The position numbers and the translations under genes are program-made. A DNA stretch of 64,000 nucleotides from Dillenia suffruticosa (lineage: Eukaryota; Streptophyta; Magnoliopsida; Dilleniales; Dilleniaceae). The notes beneath the pieces were generated by a model. The model ran no database searches and was not told where the DNA came from. It worked only from the letters and a program-made list of their open reading frames with translations. The stretch spans positions 10,013,001 through 10,077,000 of the forward strand of contig JAVTVX010000034.1 in NCBI GenBank assembly GCA_033439265.1. The letters run 5' to 3'. Positions 1 through 11,834 of the stretch are shown piece by piece (position 1 is the first letter of the stretch; every line of letters begins with the position of its first letter).

Positions 1-610
1 CAAAGCAATATTTTTGTGACAGATTTTGTGTTGAACTTCCATGAAGAGTTCGTTGCTAAAAGTATTAGTGACGAATTTAGTGACAAACAATTGTTCGTTG
101 CTAATAGCTTATCGCAAATATTAGTGATGAAATTCTCAAAATTCATTGCAAATTTTGTAGTGAACAATTTTTTTCACAAAATTCGTTGCTAATATTATTT
201 ATGAATAATTTATTCATCGCAAATTAACGATAAATTTTATGATAAAAAATTGTTCGTTGCAAAATTTGCTAAGAAACATTGTTCATCGCAAAATTTGTGA
301 TGAAACATAATTCGTTACAAATTTCGCGACAAACACTGTTTCATTGCAAAATTTGTGACCAAACATTGTTTCATCGCAAATTTTAGCTATGAATCACTTG
401 TGTAAGTGACCAAATTAACTACAAATATTTTGCAATGAATTTAGGGACAAATTTTTGCAACAAATTTAGCATGAACTTAGGGACGAACTTTCGTGACGAA
501 TTTTACGACAAATTTGGAAAATTTAGCAACAAATTTTGCGACGAACGTAAAAATCAGCAATGAATTTTGCGACGAATTTGAAAATTTTGCAACGAACGTA
601 AAAATCACTA
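1..610. repeat. CACTA subterminal repeat region (left side)
   Basis: About 600 bp packed with variants of TTCGTTGCAAA, TTTAGCAACGAA and GCGACGAA in both orientations. The same motif class fills 11835-13224, 14637-15696 and 37268-38731. In En/Spm such motifs bind the small element-encoded protein (established for TNPA); that they do so here is inferred. Confidence 0.7.
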
Positions 611-1079
611 TTTTTCCCCTTCCTTGTATGTTCTATTTATGTTCATCCATATAATATCCAACAACATCACACAATAATGTCAAATATCCAATAGCTATCA
701 ATATCAAATTTCTTGTCTCTGCTCATCCATACAACTAACCATCCAACAATATCAGTCAACTAATTATTCAATAACAACAACAACAATATCAAAAGTCACA
801 ATATTCAAATGTAATAATCAAATTAACAATGTTCATTGTTTAAGTAACTACGTTCAAATGTAACCATCAAATAACAATAAATAGTATCAAAAGTCACTAT
901 CATCATCATCGTCGTTGTCGTCACCATCATTGTCATCACCACCATCATCATCACAACAATTATTTTGACGAGATAGAGAAGGAAGCATTTGACTTGAAAC
1001 GGCGGCTAACTAAAGATGCTGCAAGATAAGTCTTTGTTATGCATGTAACTCACTAATTTTGTTGTCTCTTTGCCTCTAT
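611..1079. other. No gene recognised; CAT/CAA-rich low complexity
   Basis: Contains CAA/ATCA-rich sequence and a CATCATCGTCGTTGTC-type trinucleotide tract around 895-960. I see no conserved coding signal on either strand. It lies inside the CACTA element. Confidence 0.4.
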
Positions 1080-1330
1080 TGTGCGCGTACCTCTTCTACT
1101 ATGTTGCCTCTTTGTGCCGATAGCTCCTTCAAGTAGCTTTCCTTTTGGGTCAATTGCATTATTTATGTCCTTACTGCTAGCGGCGTGGCGGAAAATGGAC
1201 CAATGGTTTTGCAAGTCCTGCTCAAAGAACACATCTCAAGTACTCTTCCACTTTTTGCTCCACCAGTTGCCTCGAGCCATAGAGCCATACCATCAAGAAA
1301 TGGCTCATATGAGGTAACATCATCACTAGC
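1080..1330 (-). pseudogene. Possible C-terminal coiled-coil tail of the second CACTA protein
   Basis: One minus-strand frame reads a charged helical stretch including LVEQKVEEYLRC and, after stops, LKELSAQRGNIVEEVRAQ. This resembles the coiled-coil tail that follows the Transposase_24 domain in plant En/Spm-like second genes. Several stops interrupt it. Assignment rests on composition and position only, downstream on the minus strand of the fragment at 2560-3110. Confidence 0.3.
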
Positions 1331-2559
1331 ACTCGAATTTCTTAGTAAAAGCTAATCATATTTCTCCTGCATTGTTATAAGAAAAATTAGAAGAAAATTA
1401 AAATAATAATATAATAAAATATCCAACAAAGAAATCAAAGTGCCCAAAGTGGACACCTTATGATAAAGTGTCTAAATGGTACCTACCCAACAAAGAAAAG
1501 ATGGATGAAGCCCACCATTAGTATGGAATAATTAGAGTATGGTATTGTTAAATTACACTATGGCAAAACAGAAAAAAACATGCTAATGCCCTCCCTATGG
1601 GGCTGTGCAAAAGCTAATTAAAAAATTACGAAAAAAAAGGAGATAAGGGAGAGGGGGAAAGAAAGAAAAAAAAGATAGAGGAATATAATAAAGGTAAATC
1701 TTTGCACCAGGACATGCCTAGTAAACAAGAAATAATAAACCTTATAAGTTGAATATAAATTTAGAAAAGAAAGGTAAAAAGAAAGAAAAATATAATAAAG
1801 AAAAATGCTGTAAATTTAGAATTAGATAATAAAGGTAAATCTTCTCTATATACACAATAAATAGAAAAGCATACTTTTAAGGAAATCACAAGAAACAAAG
1901 CCAAACTAACATCGTAAAAAGTAAATTGACCTTTTCTTCTTTGCATAAGACATGCCTAGTAAACAAGATGTAGTAGGGATCTCTAACCAAATTAGGAATG
2001 AACTCCCCCTACCATTAGGAGAGAGGGGGGTTATGGGACTTTTGTTCAAATTGCAATGATATTATTAATCCCCAAAATTTTATTAATAATGATAAAATAG
2101 ATGAGCATATATTGGGAATGAAAGAATCAATTAGGCAGTGAAAAGAAACTTGGGAGAGATTAATATAATAAATTCATCTTCTAACATTTTTATAGTAGGT
2201 TCAACATGATATATTCAAATTAACATCATCATTACAATTAAACAAGATAAGTACAACAAGATAACATTGTTATGGTATATTCAAATATGTCCAATATAAT
2301 CAAACAAAAATATAATAACCCATTCAGTTGATAGAAAAAGATACAATAATCAATTTCACAACTAGCACTTTTTATACATCAATAACTAATCCTCCACATG
2401 AGTTCATTAAGCCACTAAAGCAATTGAAAGTTTTGAATTACCTTAACTACTCTAACTCTTTCCCCACTCCACAACTTGTCTTTTTTTTTTTGGAATATTC
2501 GCTAGAAAGTGTTTATAAATGATGGCGGTTCCCATTTCCTTGGCCTGAGAAAAGACACT
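1331..2559. other. AT-rich spacer inside the CACTA element, no gene recognised
   Basis: A/T-rich with purine runs (for example 1630-1700). A short sequence about CATGCCTAGTAAACAAGA occurs twice (near 1713 and 1949), suggesting a small local duplication. No conserved reading frame is apparent. Confidence 0.35.
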
Positions 2560-3110
2560 GTTAGAAATAATAAAATAGTTAAAAAATAATTGAATTAAAT
2601 TAAAAAATCAGTGTTTTAACAAAATTACCAATCTATTTTTATATTTATCTACATTGATTGAGCCTCCCGCATAAGTGGCAGATGATTCCCTAGAATTACA
2701 AGATCGGTTCTTCGTGTTCTGCTTACTCCTTCGTCTTTTTTCATTGGATTCTCAAAAGTTCAAAATTCTGACCCAATTTTCTTTAGTGATGCAATTTGGC
2801 TTCTTTTTGCCGGTCTTTGCATGATGCAACACCTCTCGAATGTGATGACCACATTTCTTATTAAAAATTTTTCTTATCTCATTCTCCTCAGTCTCATCCC
2901 AAGTGAACTGTTGCTGTAATAAATAAAAATACAATTAGCTATATTAAAATTATAAACTTAGTTTTCTATATAAATTGAAGGATATAACTTACCTTAAACT
3001 CCTTTCACCATAACTCTTTTGCATCTTCTGAAGTGCTAGTGTAGGTTATCCAAACTCCCCCCCAATGGTTGTTCACTGTTCTGTTAAGCTCATGCAAAAC
3101 ATTTACAAAA
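2560..3110 (-). pseudogene. Transposase_24-type (En/Spm second gene) fragment with an intron
   Basis: The minus strand encodes NHWGGVWITYTSTSEDAKELW up to a donor at 2992, then a 79-bp intron (2914-2992, GT...AG), then QQQFTWDETEENEIRKIF and further NKKCGHHIREVL, followed by W...SKQNTKNRS...THVGGSI-like sequence (here ATYAGGSI). This order is characteristic of plant Transposase_24 / Ptta-En-Spm proteins, in which a W-rich helix region precedes a K-N-R-S and GGS motif. At least two stops (one before the donor, one after LNF) show it is non-functional. It lies downstream of TNP2 on the same strand, the usual CACTA arrangement. Confidence 0.65.
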
Positions 3111-3884
3111 TTTGTGAATCTGTTATAAAGTTACAAACAAACAATAGTAAGTAAATAAAATAGTTAAAAGAATCATGTATTGCAATAATAAAATAAACCA
3201 TAGTGACAAAATTTTAAAATTTAGCATTTATGAATCTCCATAAGGGGATATCACCTGTCACCTATTTTCTTCCCTCTTAATAAGTGAATGTTGCACCGAA
3301 GGGGATGGTGAAGGTGCATCAATAGAAGTACAAGGGGAAGGAGGGGACTATGATGCTAAAGAGGAAGGGTCTGGTCTTCCATCACTAACTCGTTTATACC
3401 TCTCGTGCTGATACTATCAAGTATAAATGTTAGAACAATAAAGAATATAAAAATTGCATGTTCATCAAAATGATGTAAAATAAAGACTAGACTACCAGAT
3501 CTGAATATAAATATTAGATTCTTATTGTATTAAGAAAACAAAACCTACCACCATAAAAAATCAAAGTCCTCACTGTCATCTCCACTATCAAATTCATCTC
3601 CATCAAACATCACCCTCATTATCATTCTTATCATTTGTCTCAAAATCAGATTCTTCAACATCATCCTCGTGAATTTCACTTGTTTCCACATCTCTCACTA
3701 TTTCACATGGATCTCATAACGTTGGAATGTTATATTCCTCAATTTAAATCATGTTGTAACTTCCTCTTATTGTTATGCTATGTCTTCCCAGCGTTCCTTG
3801 ATCTTTTTCCATGCTTTTATTTTATAGATGACCCACCGATCAATTTTGTTACATTTCAAACTAGGATATGATACATAATATATT

Positions 3885-4265
3885 AAATCACTTGTTGTGC
3901 TAACACGAATGGTTCATATTTCTTATACAATTTCTTATGATTTCTTATAATTTATTTCGACCAAATTAAATTTTGGGTGCACTTTCATCTCTTTTACAAG
4001 GTCAAAGCATTGACACATAAATAAGGCGACCTGCAACTCTACTTCAAGATACTCTACCTCTAGGCTTTTATCCAACAAACCACAAAAATCATCTTTTACA
4101 CCTCTATCATTGGATGATTAAATACAGACCCTATTATTCATTGTAGCTATGAAAATTATACCCATTTATGAAATATGCTGGCCAAGTTTATACTTTTGAT
4201 TTTGGACCCCATGACAGATGGGTTAACAATTCTTACTCAACTTGAGTTTGATTACTTTGAACCTG
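3885..4265 (-). pseudogene. TNP2-associated DUF4216 domain, broken
   Basis: Minus-strand fragments read FINGYNFHSYNE, then a GVC...S-type segment, then an LE-x-EY and FD...MKVHPKFNLVEINYKK block and finally YKKYEPFVLAQQV. The order INGYNFH, GVC, glycine-rich turn, LFxCxxFD, KxxPxxNLVEIN, PFVLAxQ is that of DUF4216, which ends the large CACTA transposase-type protein. Stops and frame changes throughout show decay. It follows DUF4218 directly, supporting a single original TNP2 gene. Confidence 0.7.
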
Positions 4266-4499
4266 AAGTAAAGTGAACGTGTTAATTTGTTTGTTAACTA
4301 ATTATTTATAAAATTTCAAGCAACTTACATATGTTTTGAACAATGCTGTAAATTCTTCATCGCACACATAATCAAACTTATTCATCGATAGTTCAGATCG
4401 TGAATTTTGAAAAATCCTATCATCAAATAAGACAATTTATGTCGCAAAATGTTTGCAAAATGTTTGCGACACAAAAAATACATCTATTTGCAAATGTAT

Positions 4500-5235
4500 A
4501 TTTACTCGAAATATGGCGTCATTTTTGGACAATTCAGTAAAATATATATATGAACTGCTTGCCATTCTTTATCAGTTAAATATCTAAACTTACATGCTCC
4601 ATTTGGTCGACCAAGAAAATTAAAAATCGAGAATGATTTCGAACTAGGATCAACAAGAGCCTCATCATTTATTTTTGCTCTTCACCCCTTGCACTGTACA
4701 TGAAACTCGAAATGGTATGAGTCACACATTGTCGCTTCCTTCACAATGTATGCATTAATAATAGGAGTTTCAACACATGCCTTATTTTTCATATTTTTCT
4801 TCAAATGATGTAGGAATCTAATTGTAATGAAATATAGTGTATCAGAAAATAATATATAATGAGGTTAGTAATTTGACATGCATTAAAAATGAAGCGTAGA
4901 AAAGAAGGTAAAAAATTTACCTTTCAAACGGATATATTCATCAAAATTGAATGGGACCCGCAACTTTGGTCTCATAAAATGACAGATGAAATATCCTTTC
5001 TAAGATATACAGAATGATAGGAATATTTTTAACTTTCCAATGTGTGATTTCTTCAACATTATCGAGTAAATGTCATGAAGGAAAATGATTAACTCTATAA
5101 TGGCATCCCATACAAATTTAGTAAAAAGTCCTTGAAAGCAATAGGAATTAGTCTTTCTATAAATATGTGACAATCATGACTTTTCAGACCAATCAACTTG
5201 TAATCCTTTAAATCGACACATCTCCCAAGATTTTA
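4500..5235 (-). pseudogene. TNP2-associated DUF4218 domain, broken
   Basis: The minus strand reads DLKDYKLIGLKSHDCHIFIE with RLIPIAFKDFLLNLYGMP after it, then (after a broken part) FLHHLKKNMKNKACVETPI with INAYIVKEAT, and FNFLGRPNGACKFRYLTDKE with WQAVHIYIL. GLKSHDCH and the histidine/PEGSI-like region mark DUF4218, found between Transposase_21 and DUF4216 in plant CACTA proteins. Frameshifts around 4900-5090 and an in-frame stop around 4690 make it non-functional. Confidence 0.75.
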
Positions 5236-5239
5236 GGAA

Positions 5240-7165
5240 TAACCATTAAGAAATTTCAACGATTTTAACCAATCACAAACATTTTATCTCTGATCCTTAT
5301 TTAATGTATAAACTGACTTTGGTTTTGGTCTTTACTACTTCCATCCACATCAAGTGTAGGTCGATTATAAAGAAGTTGCATGTCTTTTCTTGCAATCAAA
5401 TTGTCTTTCTTTTTTCCAGTGATATCTATCACTATATTTATCACGTTATAAAAAATATTCTCCTCGATATGTATCGCATCGAGATTATGATGGGTCTTCT
5501 AATATGGTAGATCCGAAAATATATTCCATTTGGTCCATTTATGCATACTTCCATATCTATATGTTGTACCATGTGAGTCTTCAATAACGGATTGAAAATG
5601 AAGCACTCGCTCCCAAATTTGTTTACCTATTAATCTCAACAGAAGAGGTGTTTTTTCAATTTTATTCTTAGTGAACTTTTTTTTTATTTCTTCTGAATTT
5701 ATGATTTAGTGACAAAAAATTATCTATGATAATCAAAATAACTCGCCTTCTTACGATATTTTAATCTAAATGACTTTGATCTCTCCATACATATCAGAAT
5801 CCTAAGATCCTAACGATACTCCATCACATAACATGCCATAAGCTGGAAAATCAATTATCATCCAAAGAAGAGAGGCCTTCATTACAAATATCTGATCAGT
5901 ATGGACATCATATGTATAGGAACACCTTCAACCTATAATTGTTTTAGCTTCGCAATTAGTGATTGCATATAAACATCTATTAACTTTTTTGGATTTTGCA
6001 GGCCAGGCCTAGCCAATGTAAAAAACATATAGGGTATCTTCAAGCACATACCTGGTAGAAGATTGTACGGAGTTAAGATAACTAGCCAACATGAATAAAT
6101 TCTTCCTGATTTGTCAAATGGAGCAAACCCATCAGCAGAGAGACCTAACATAATAATTTGAGTATCATTTGCAAACTTAGGATGTATTTTGTTAAAATGT
6201 TTCCGTGCCTCTGCATCCGAAGGATGACACATTAGCTCCTCTTATGTTTCATGATTTGTATGTCAAGTCATATGTTCAATAGTGAATTTAGATACATGAA
6301 GCCTTTGCAATCTAGGAGTTAAGGGCAAATAAAACATTTGTTTGTATGGTTTACGTTGCTGATAATGACCTGACCTCCTACTACTCTTGTATGTACATTG
6401 GTTACAAAATTTACAAAATTTTGTATTTTTATCATTTACCCAATATAACACAATCATCTCTACATACATCAATCCTTTCCATCGGAAGACCTAAATCTTT
6501 CACCATCTTTTTCGTACTGTAGAAATCATTTGGCATGACGTGATCACAAAGCAATACTTCTCCAATTACATGAACAATATCATTGAAGCAATCTTCAAAT
6601 ATATTATATTTTGTCTTGACCTCTAACAGTCTTGTCGCTAGTGATAACTTAGTGTGGCTGTTGCAATCACCCAATCACCATACAAAGGTTTATCTGCAGC
6701 TATCAATATTTCCTGAAATTGATTAGAGAAAAAAATTTCATCATTCGCATTCTCATCAACACCTATGACTTCTAACTCCTCCAATAGTGATGCATGACTA
6801 GTATACATTTATTCAAATGTTGGAACAAAACTAGTACCTGCATGGTTCAGTTGGGAACAAAACTCTAATCCGTTGCATCAATTAGCATCCGCTAATATGG
6901 GTTCAATTGACATAATAACTTTGATCTCCTCTAACTGAAAAATGCATGTTTTTTTCAATATTCTTTATTAGATATAAATGGTTCATCTGACAAGTCCAAT
7001 TATAGTAATTAATGGTAAAACCAAATTTACAAATATGAATTCCATAACTTTATCATACTCATAAAAGTTACTATTACCACACTTTTTATGCGGACACTTA
7101 ACTTATTCTCGTCCATAAATCTCGACATTCAAATAAGTTCTTATTATACATCCAATCTCTGTCGT
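5240..7165 (-). pseudogene. CACTA transposase TNP2 (Transposase_21) with N-terminal Transpos_assoc domain, broken
   Basis: At 6970-7165 the minus strand shows CPHKKCGNSNFYEYDKVME, the CPxKKCxN zinc-binding block of the transposase-associated domain. Then come PNDFYSTKKMVKDLGLPMER and IDVCRDDCVI (6430-6570), FCKFCNQC and MFYLPLTPRLQRL with SKFTIEHMT (6260-6440), CHPSDAEARKHFNKIHPKFA and LGLSADGFAPFDKSGRIYSC (6040-6230), WERVLHFQSVIEDS with MHKWTKWNIFSDLPY (5510-5620), and a region before DUF4218 that keeps the IHIEENIFDNVI-type ending. CHPSDAEAWKHF and GLSADGF are diagnostic of TNP2. The frame shifts near 6235, 6450 and 6640, and stops occur, so it is a relic. In an active element TNP2 would catalyse cut-and-paste transposition in the nucleus. 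Confidence 0.85.
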
Positions 7166-7779
7166 TATATATTTTCTCTATTTACAAATTTAAGATTTAT
7201 AAAATATTAATAAAAAGGCACTGCTAACAAACTTTTACGACATGTTACCTTGCTTGTAAGGGGGTCCTATTCTCCTCTTGAATTCGATCGCTTAAACCAC
7301 ATAATTAAATAATATATTGGTATCACATAAAAACATGTTAATAACATAAATCATATATAATATATTAGTTTATAACAATAATAAATAATTAATATATAAA
7401 AAAATAATATAAAAAACATTAACATATATGAATTGCCTTGTTAAAATAAATTATCTGGAAGCATGTTTTTGATCTTTGGGTTGTAAATCACTTGTTGCTG
7501 AGTTCTGTTTATTTAAAAGTTTACTTACTCACTATGTTTTTATTTTCCTTATTTCCATAATTAGTACCAACCAACTCAATTCTTCCCATCATAATACAAT
7601 ATTTAACTTCCAAAAGCCTTTAAGAAAAAGAATGTTACTATTTTACCACTATTTTGTGCATCTTGGCATTATGGGAACTAAACTTTTAATATTTTATAAT
7701 TTTTATTTTGCCATTTTTGAATGAAAAGTAGTTGAAATAAAGAACCAAGAAAACAACCTGAATCAACCCCACCATATAT
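7166..7779. other. AT-rich segment, no gene recognised
   Basis: Lies upstream of the TNP2 relic on its strand and up to the insertion site of the LTR element. No conserved coding signal; probably CACTA leader or intron sequence (inference). Confidence 0.35.
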
Positions 7780-7784
7780 GGTTC

Positions 7785-8559
7785 TGATGCGATCATCAAG
7801 AGTGCAAGAAATTTACAAGATTCAATTCAAGTTCCAGTTGGGCCAGTAACAAAAGTTCGAGTTAAAAGATTCAAAGAAATACTGAATAACTTAATTTAGG
7901 GGGCTTTACAACAAGAAATTGGAGCCCAAATAAATATAGAACCAAAAGGGGCCTTATTATGCTTATACAAGCCCAGTTGGAAGAATAAAAGGCCCAAAAC
8001 TATCCAAGACCAAAGGAGGACGAAAATAAAGAAAAATAGCAGCAAGACTTGGTCAAAATAGTTTGGTTTATTCAGTTTCCTAATTTTTATTTTTTTTTGT
8101 AACTTATGTTTTAGTTTCCTAATTCTTTATTGTTTAGGGAGTTACTAAATTTTTAGTTACCAATTATGTTTTTACCTTTAGGCTATAAATAGGCCATTAT
8201 ACATTGTGTAAAAAAAACACTTTGGAGAGAATTAATAAAATTGTGAGAATTCTTCACACAAGTCTTGTTCTTTTGAGAACTTTGAACTTATTCAAGATAT
8301 GAGTCTTGTTTAGTTTTTTGACTTATCAATCTAGGTTTCGAACTATCTAGATTGTGGCGTCATTCATTCCATCTTTATATCAAAGTTCTTGATCTAGTGA
8401 GAAACGGGTCTAAGGTCATATACCTTAGGTTCTTCCTCCTTTAGGGCAAGGGTTGAGGTCTTTAATTCCACCGGTTCAAATAATTCGTTGGGACGATTTT
8501 TGGGCTAAATTAACTTGTTCGTGGGTTCTAGGGTTTTTATACCCAACGGGTTCACATCA
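7785..8559 (+). repeat. 5' LTR of the short LTR element
   Basis: Starts TG and ends CA. It contains a TATA-like segment (GGCTATAAATAGGCC around 8180-8195) that is a good candidate promoter, followed by CTTTGGAGAGAATTAATAAA around 8220-8240, which could serve as polyadenylation signal. Confidence 0.93.
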
Positions 8560-8561
8560 GT

Positions 8562-8573
8562 TGGTATTAGAGC
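8562..8573 (+). other. Primer-binding site, tRNA-Met type
   Basis: TGGTATTAGAGC lies three bases after the LTR end and matches the plant initiator-Met tRNA 3' complement (TGGTATCAGAGC) at 11 of 12 positions. Confidence 0.85.
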
Positions 8574-9043
8574 AATTTCGGGTTACCCTTCGAGTTGTTC
8601 ATAATTGTCTATAATTGTTCATATTTGTCTATAATTTTTCATAAAACAAATGCAGCTTCCAATTTTTTTCTTTTCTTTTATTGTTTCTTCTTTATTTCTT
8701 TTTTTTCCTTATTTGTTCACCTTCCTTATTTTCTTTCTTTATTCACCTTTCTTATTCAATTCATTCCATATTTGTTTCTTTCTTAATTTGGAATTTTTCC
8801 AAATTTGCGACTTCTTTATTTCTCAGTTATTTTCCATCTTTATTTTTCTTGTTATTCTTTCTTTGAATTTCACAAGACAATTATTTGTAAGTTAAATTCA
8901 AAGAGTTGTTGATTCATTAAGATGGTAAGAGACATGTTCGAGGGATTGAATTCATTGAGACTTTTTCCAAGCAAAATGCGGTTGCGGATGCATTTTCACA
9001 CAGGTGACGATTTGAGGACAAATCGTTGTCAAGAAGGGGGGAA
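8574..9043 (+). pseudogene. Internal remnant with a gypsy RNase H end fused to a pol tail, and polypurine tract
   Basis: After a T/C-rich low-complexity part (8640-8860), the frame near 8965-9000 reads KQNAVADAFSHR, like the xxNxVADALSRR motif that ends Ty3/gypsy RNase H. It is followed at once by GAGGACAAATCGTTGTCAAG, typical of the 3' end of gypsy pol. Integrase is therefore missing between them. The purine tract AAGAAGGGGGGAA (9031-9043) abuts the right LTR. The remnant indicates origin from a Ty3/gypsy parent by internal deletion. Confidence 0.65.
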
Positions 9044-9818
9044 TGATGCGATCATCAAGAGTGCAAGAAATTTACAAGATTCAATTCAAGTTCCAGTTGG
9101 GCCAGTAACAAAAGTTCGAGTTAAAAGATTCAAAGAAGTACTGAATAACTTAATTCAGGGGGCTTTACAACAAGAAATTGGAGCCCAAATAAATATAGAA
9201 CCAAAAGGGGCCTTAATTTTGCTTATACAAGCCCAGTTGGAAGAATAAAAGGCCCAAAACTATCCAAGATCAAAAGAGAACGAAAATAAAGAAAAATAGC
9301 AACAAGACTTGGTCAAAATAGTTTGGTTTATTCAGTTTCCTAATTTTTTTTTTTTTTGTAACTTATGTTTTAGTTTCCTAATTCTTTATTGTTTAGGGAG
9401 TTACTAAAATTTTAGTTGCCAATTATGTTTTTACCTTTAGGCTATAAATAGGCCATTATACATTGTGTAAAAAAAACACTTTGGAGAGAATTAATAAAAT
9501 TGTGAGAATTCTTCACACAAGTCTTATTCTTTTGAGAACTTTGAACTTATTCAAGATATGAGTCTTGTTTAGTTCTTTGACTTATCAATCTAGGTTTCGA
9601 ACCATCTAAATTGTGGCGTCATTCATTCCATCTTTATACCAAAGTTCTTGATCTAGTGAGAAACGGGTCTAAGGTCATATACCTTAGGTTCTTCCTCCTT
9701 TAGGGCAAGGGTTGAGGTCTTTAATTCCACCGGTTCAAATAATTCGTTGGGACGATTTTTGGGCTAAATTAACTTGTTCGTGGGTTCTAGGGTTTTTATA
9801 CCCAACGGGTTCACATCA
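9044..9818 (+). repeat. 3' LTR of the short LTR element
   Basis: Same length and ends as the 5' LTR. An open frame runs from the internal region into the LTR (8922-9248), but it is a by-product of repeat sequence and not a recognisable gene. Confidence 0.93.
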
Positions 9819-9823
9819 GGTTC

Positions 9824-11309
9824 GGTTAGTTGTTAGTTTAGTTAATGTTATTTGTTCAGTTTGGTTTTAATTTTTGGGAATCTATCAACTTTGCTTTGTT
9901 TGCACTCGCCATAATCATCATCTTTAAGGTCATCCATACTATACTTCCAATGTTGTAATAGAGTTGCATTATTCTCAACCTTCTAATTGCATACCCTAGC
10001 TATCATTTAGGATTTACCTATCATAAGGGGACAAATCATGTTAGTACGAAAAATGTTGTAAACTTACTTCAAATCTAGGATCTATTGCATGGGACTGGGA
10101 CCTCAATGATGGCTGCAAAATCAGGGACAGTGAGCAATGTGCATTGAGACTATGATGTAAGGAGACTATAAGTTCAAGATACGAACTTTGGACATTCTGG
10201 GTTTCAGAAGCTAGGGTTTGTCCTAGTTAAACTACCTACACAAAAATTGATTCAATTGGCAATTAGTAATAAACCAAGGGTTCCTATTTTGCAAGTCCAC
10301 CGGAGAGTATTCACTGTCAATAGCATTATCTTTTAAGACTCTAAGCAACTTGACCATTTAACAAATGCAGAAGCATCTCATTGCTGTGTGTGTGTGAGAG
10401 AAAGAGAGAGAGGGGGAGGGATAGCCAATCAACTAGAAGAAACTATAATTTTAATCACTTGAATAAATGGGAAAAAAAAAAAGAAAACTAAAAGTGAAAA
10501 AAAAGGCATATCATATATAGGGTCCAAAAAAATTTCACACCTAAATCTTGATCAAGTGTGACACACTACAAGCATACTCATCCATTAAGATGCCGTTGAA
10601 TACTTTGTAAGCAAGCAGCCAATCCAGTGTTTGTCACCATGACTAGAAAACAAATTAAATGTAAATATGGAGATGCCTAGAGCATCTATAAAAGAATGCA
10701 AGCAATCATACAAGTCTCAGTGTCAATTGTTTTTCCTTTCTACAGTGATGACATACATTGTTACTTGGATTAGTCTTGGCCACATAAAAGAATTCAAAAA
10801 TAGAGCAAAACTAGAATACCTATTATATCAAAAAAAAAAAAAAAAAAAAACTGGAGGGCCTATGAAAGCATAAAGATCTACGTAGAATGCGCCATTGCAC
10901 CATGAAAAAACTTTTTGACATATTTGTAAAATGTTTATAAAGGGGCATGCATCTAACCAATCCAGAAAACAAACTAGCAGAGCTTAGTGCACCAAACTGC
11001 CCTAACCTTATTGGATAAATTAATTGAGATGGTTTGTTGATTACACTGGGTAGACCACAATGTAAAGATGGTTTGTTGACGGTCGGCTTGCTACAAAAAG
11101 CTAGCTTAATATACATATACACATATATATACATATGATAGTTGCCAAATGTTAATGATGAAAAGCTATAATAAGATCATCTTGTATCAGTTCATATATA
11201 AAAGCTAGCTTCTTATTATTATCTAGTTATATATTGTTTCACGATACTTATCCTTCAAAATTTGTCACTTAATCAATTCAGGGTTTGATTCAGAGGAATA
11301 GGGAGTCAC
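9824..11309. other. No gene recognised; simple repeats
   Basis: Contains a (TG)n/(GA)n microsatellite at about 10384-10424, an A-run at 10830-10850 and a short TATATACA tract at 11110-11140. Inside the CACTA outline but without recognisable transposase similarity. Confidence 0.4.
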
Positions 11310-11439
11310 CTCACCTAATCCTACAAGTAGCACAAATTCTCAAAAATATACAAATAAAAATGGAAAAATTCAAAACCCCAATGTAATTTACACAACAAAT
11401 TCTTGAATTTGAAAACAAAAAAAAAAAGGCCATGAGTTG

Positions 11440-11830
11440 TAGTGCCGCTAGGTCCGCCGGCAGGGCCTCTCCCACTCCGAACATCAAATCCGATGGCAGC
11501 GCTACTAGATCTGGTTGGGGGAGGGGTCGATCCCTCCCCCTATTTTGAGACACATGAGGGAGGGGGAGGGTCCCTCCCCCTCTTTCGCCGAGAGAGGCGA
11601 GGGAGGGGGAGGGGAACCCTCCTCCTCCCAGATTCGTCGGCGTTGCCACCAGGTTATCAGTCTGGTGGTGTGCCGCCACTGGACCTTGTGTAGAGAGAGA
11701 GGAGAGAGAGATAGAGAAAGGGAGTTTGAGAGTTACCCGACGAGGCTCCAATGCGCGCGAGAGAGGGATAGAGAGGTGAGGCGCGAGATAGAGAGAGAGA
11801 GTAGGCCAATAAGTGACTGAGTGAAAAGGG
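11440..11830. repeat. GC/GA-rich island with G-run hairpins
   Basis: An abrupt GC-rich patch in AT-rich DNA. It has several GGGAGGGGGAGGG runs, two clean inverted repeats (11517-11540 and 11560-11582) and a GAGAGAGA-rich tail (11690-11800). Both strands have long open frames here (for example 11311-11856 minus), but composition explains them and no family is recognisable. It sits just inside the right CACTA subterminal region. Confidence 0.5.
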
Positions 11831-11834
11831 AAAT

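Larger units (their letters stand above)
7780..9823 (+). mobile_element. Short non-autonomous LTR retrotransposon with perfect target duplication
   Basis: Two 775-bp direct repeats (7785-8559 and 9044-9818) begin TGATGCGATC and end GGTTCACATCA. They are flanked by identical 5-bp sequences, ggttc at 7780-7784 and 9819-9823. A tRNA-Met primer-binding site follows the left LTR and a purine tract precedes the right LTR, so the element is plus-oriented. The internal region is only 484 bp and lacks a functional gag-pol, so mobility would need proteins in trans. By eye the LTRs differ at roughly 15-20 positions, so the insertion is fairly recent and later than decay of the host CACTA element. Confidence 0.95.
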
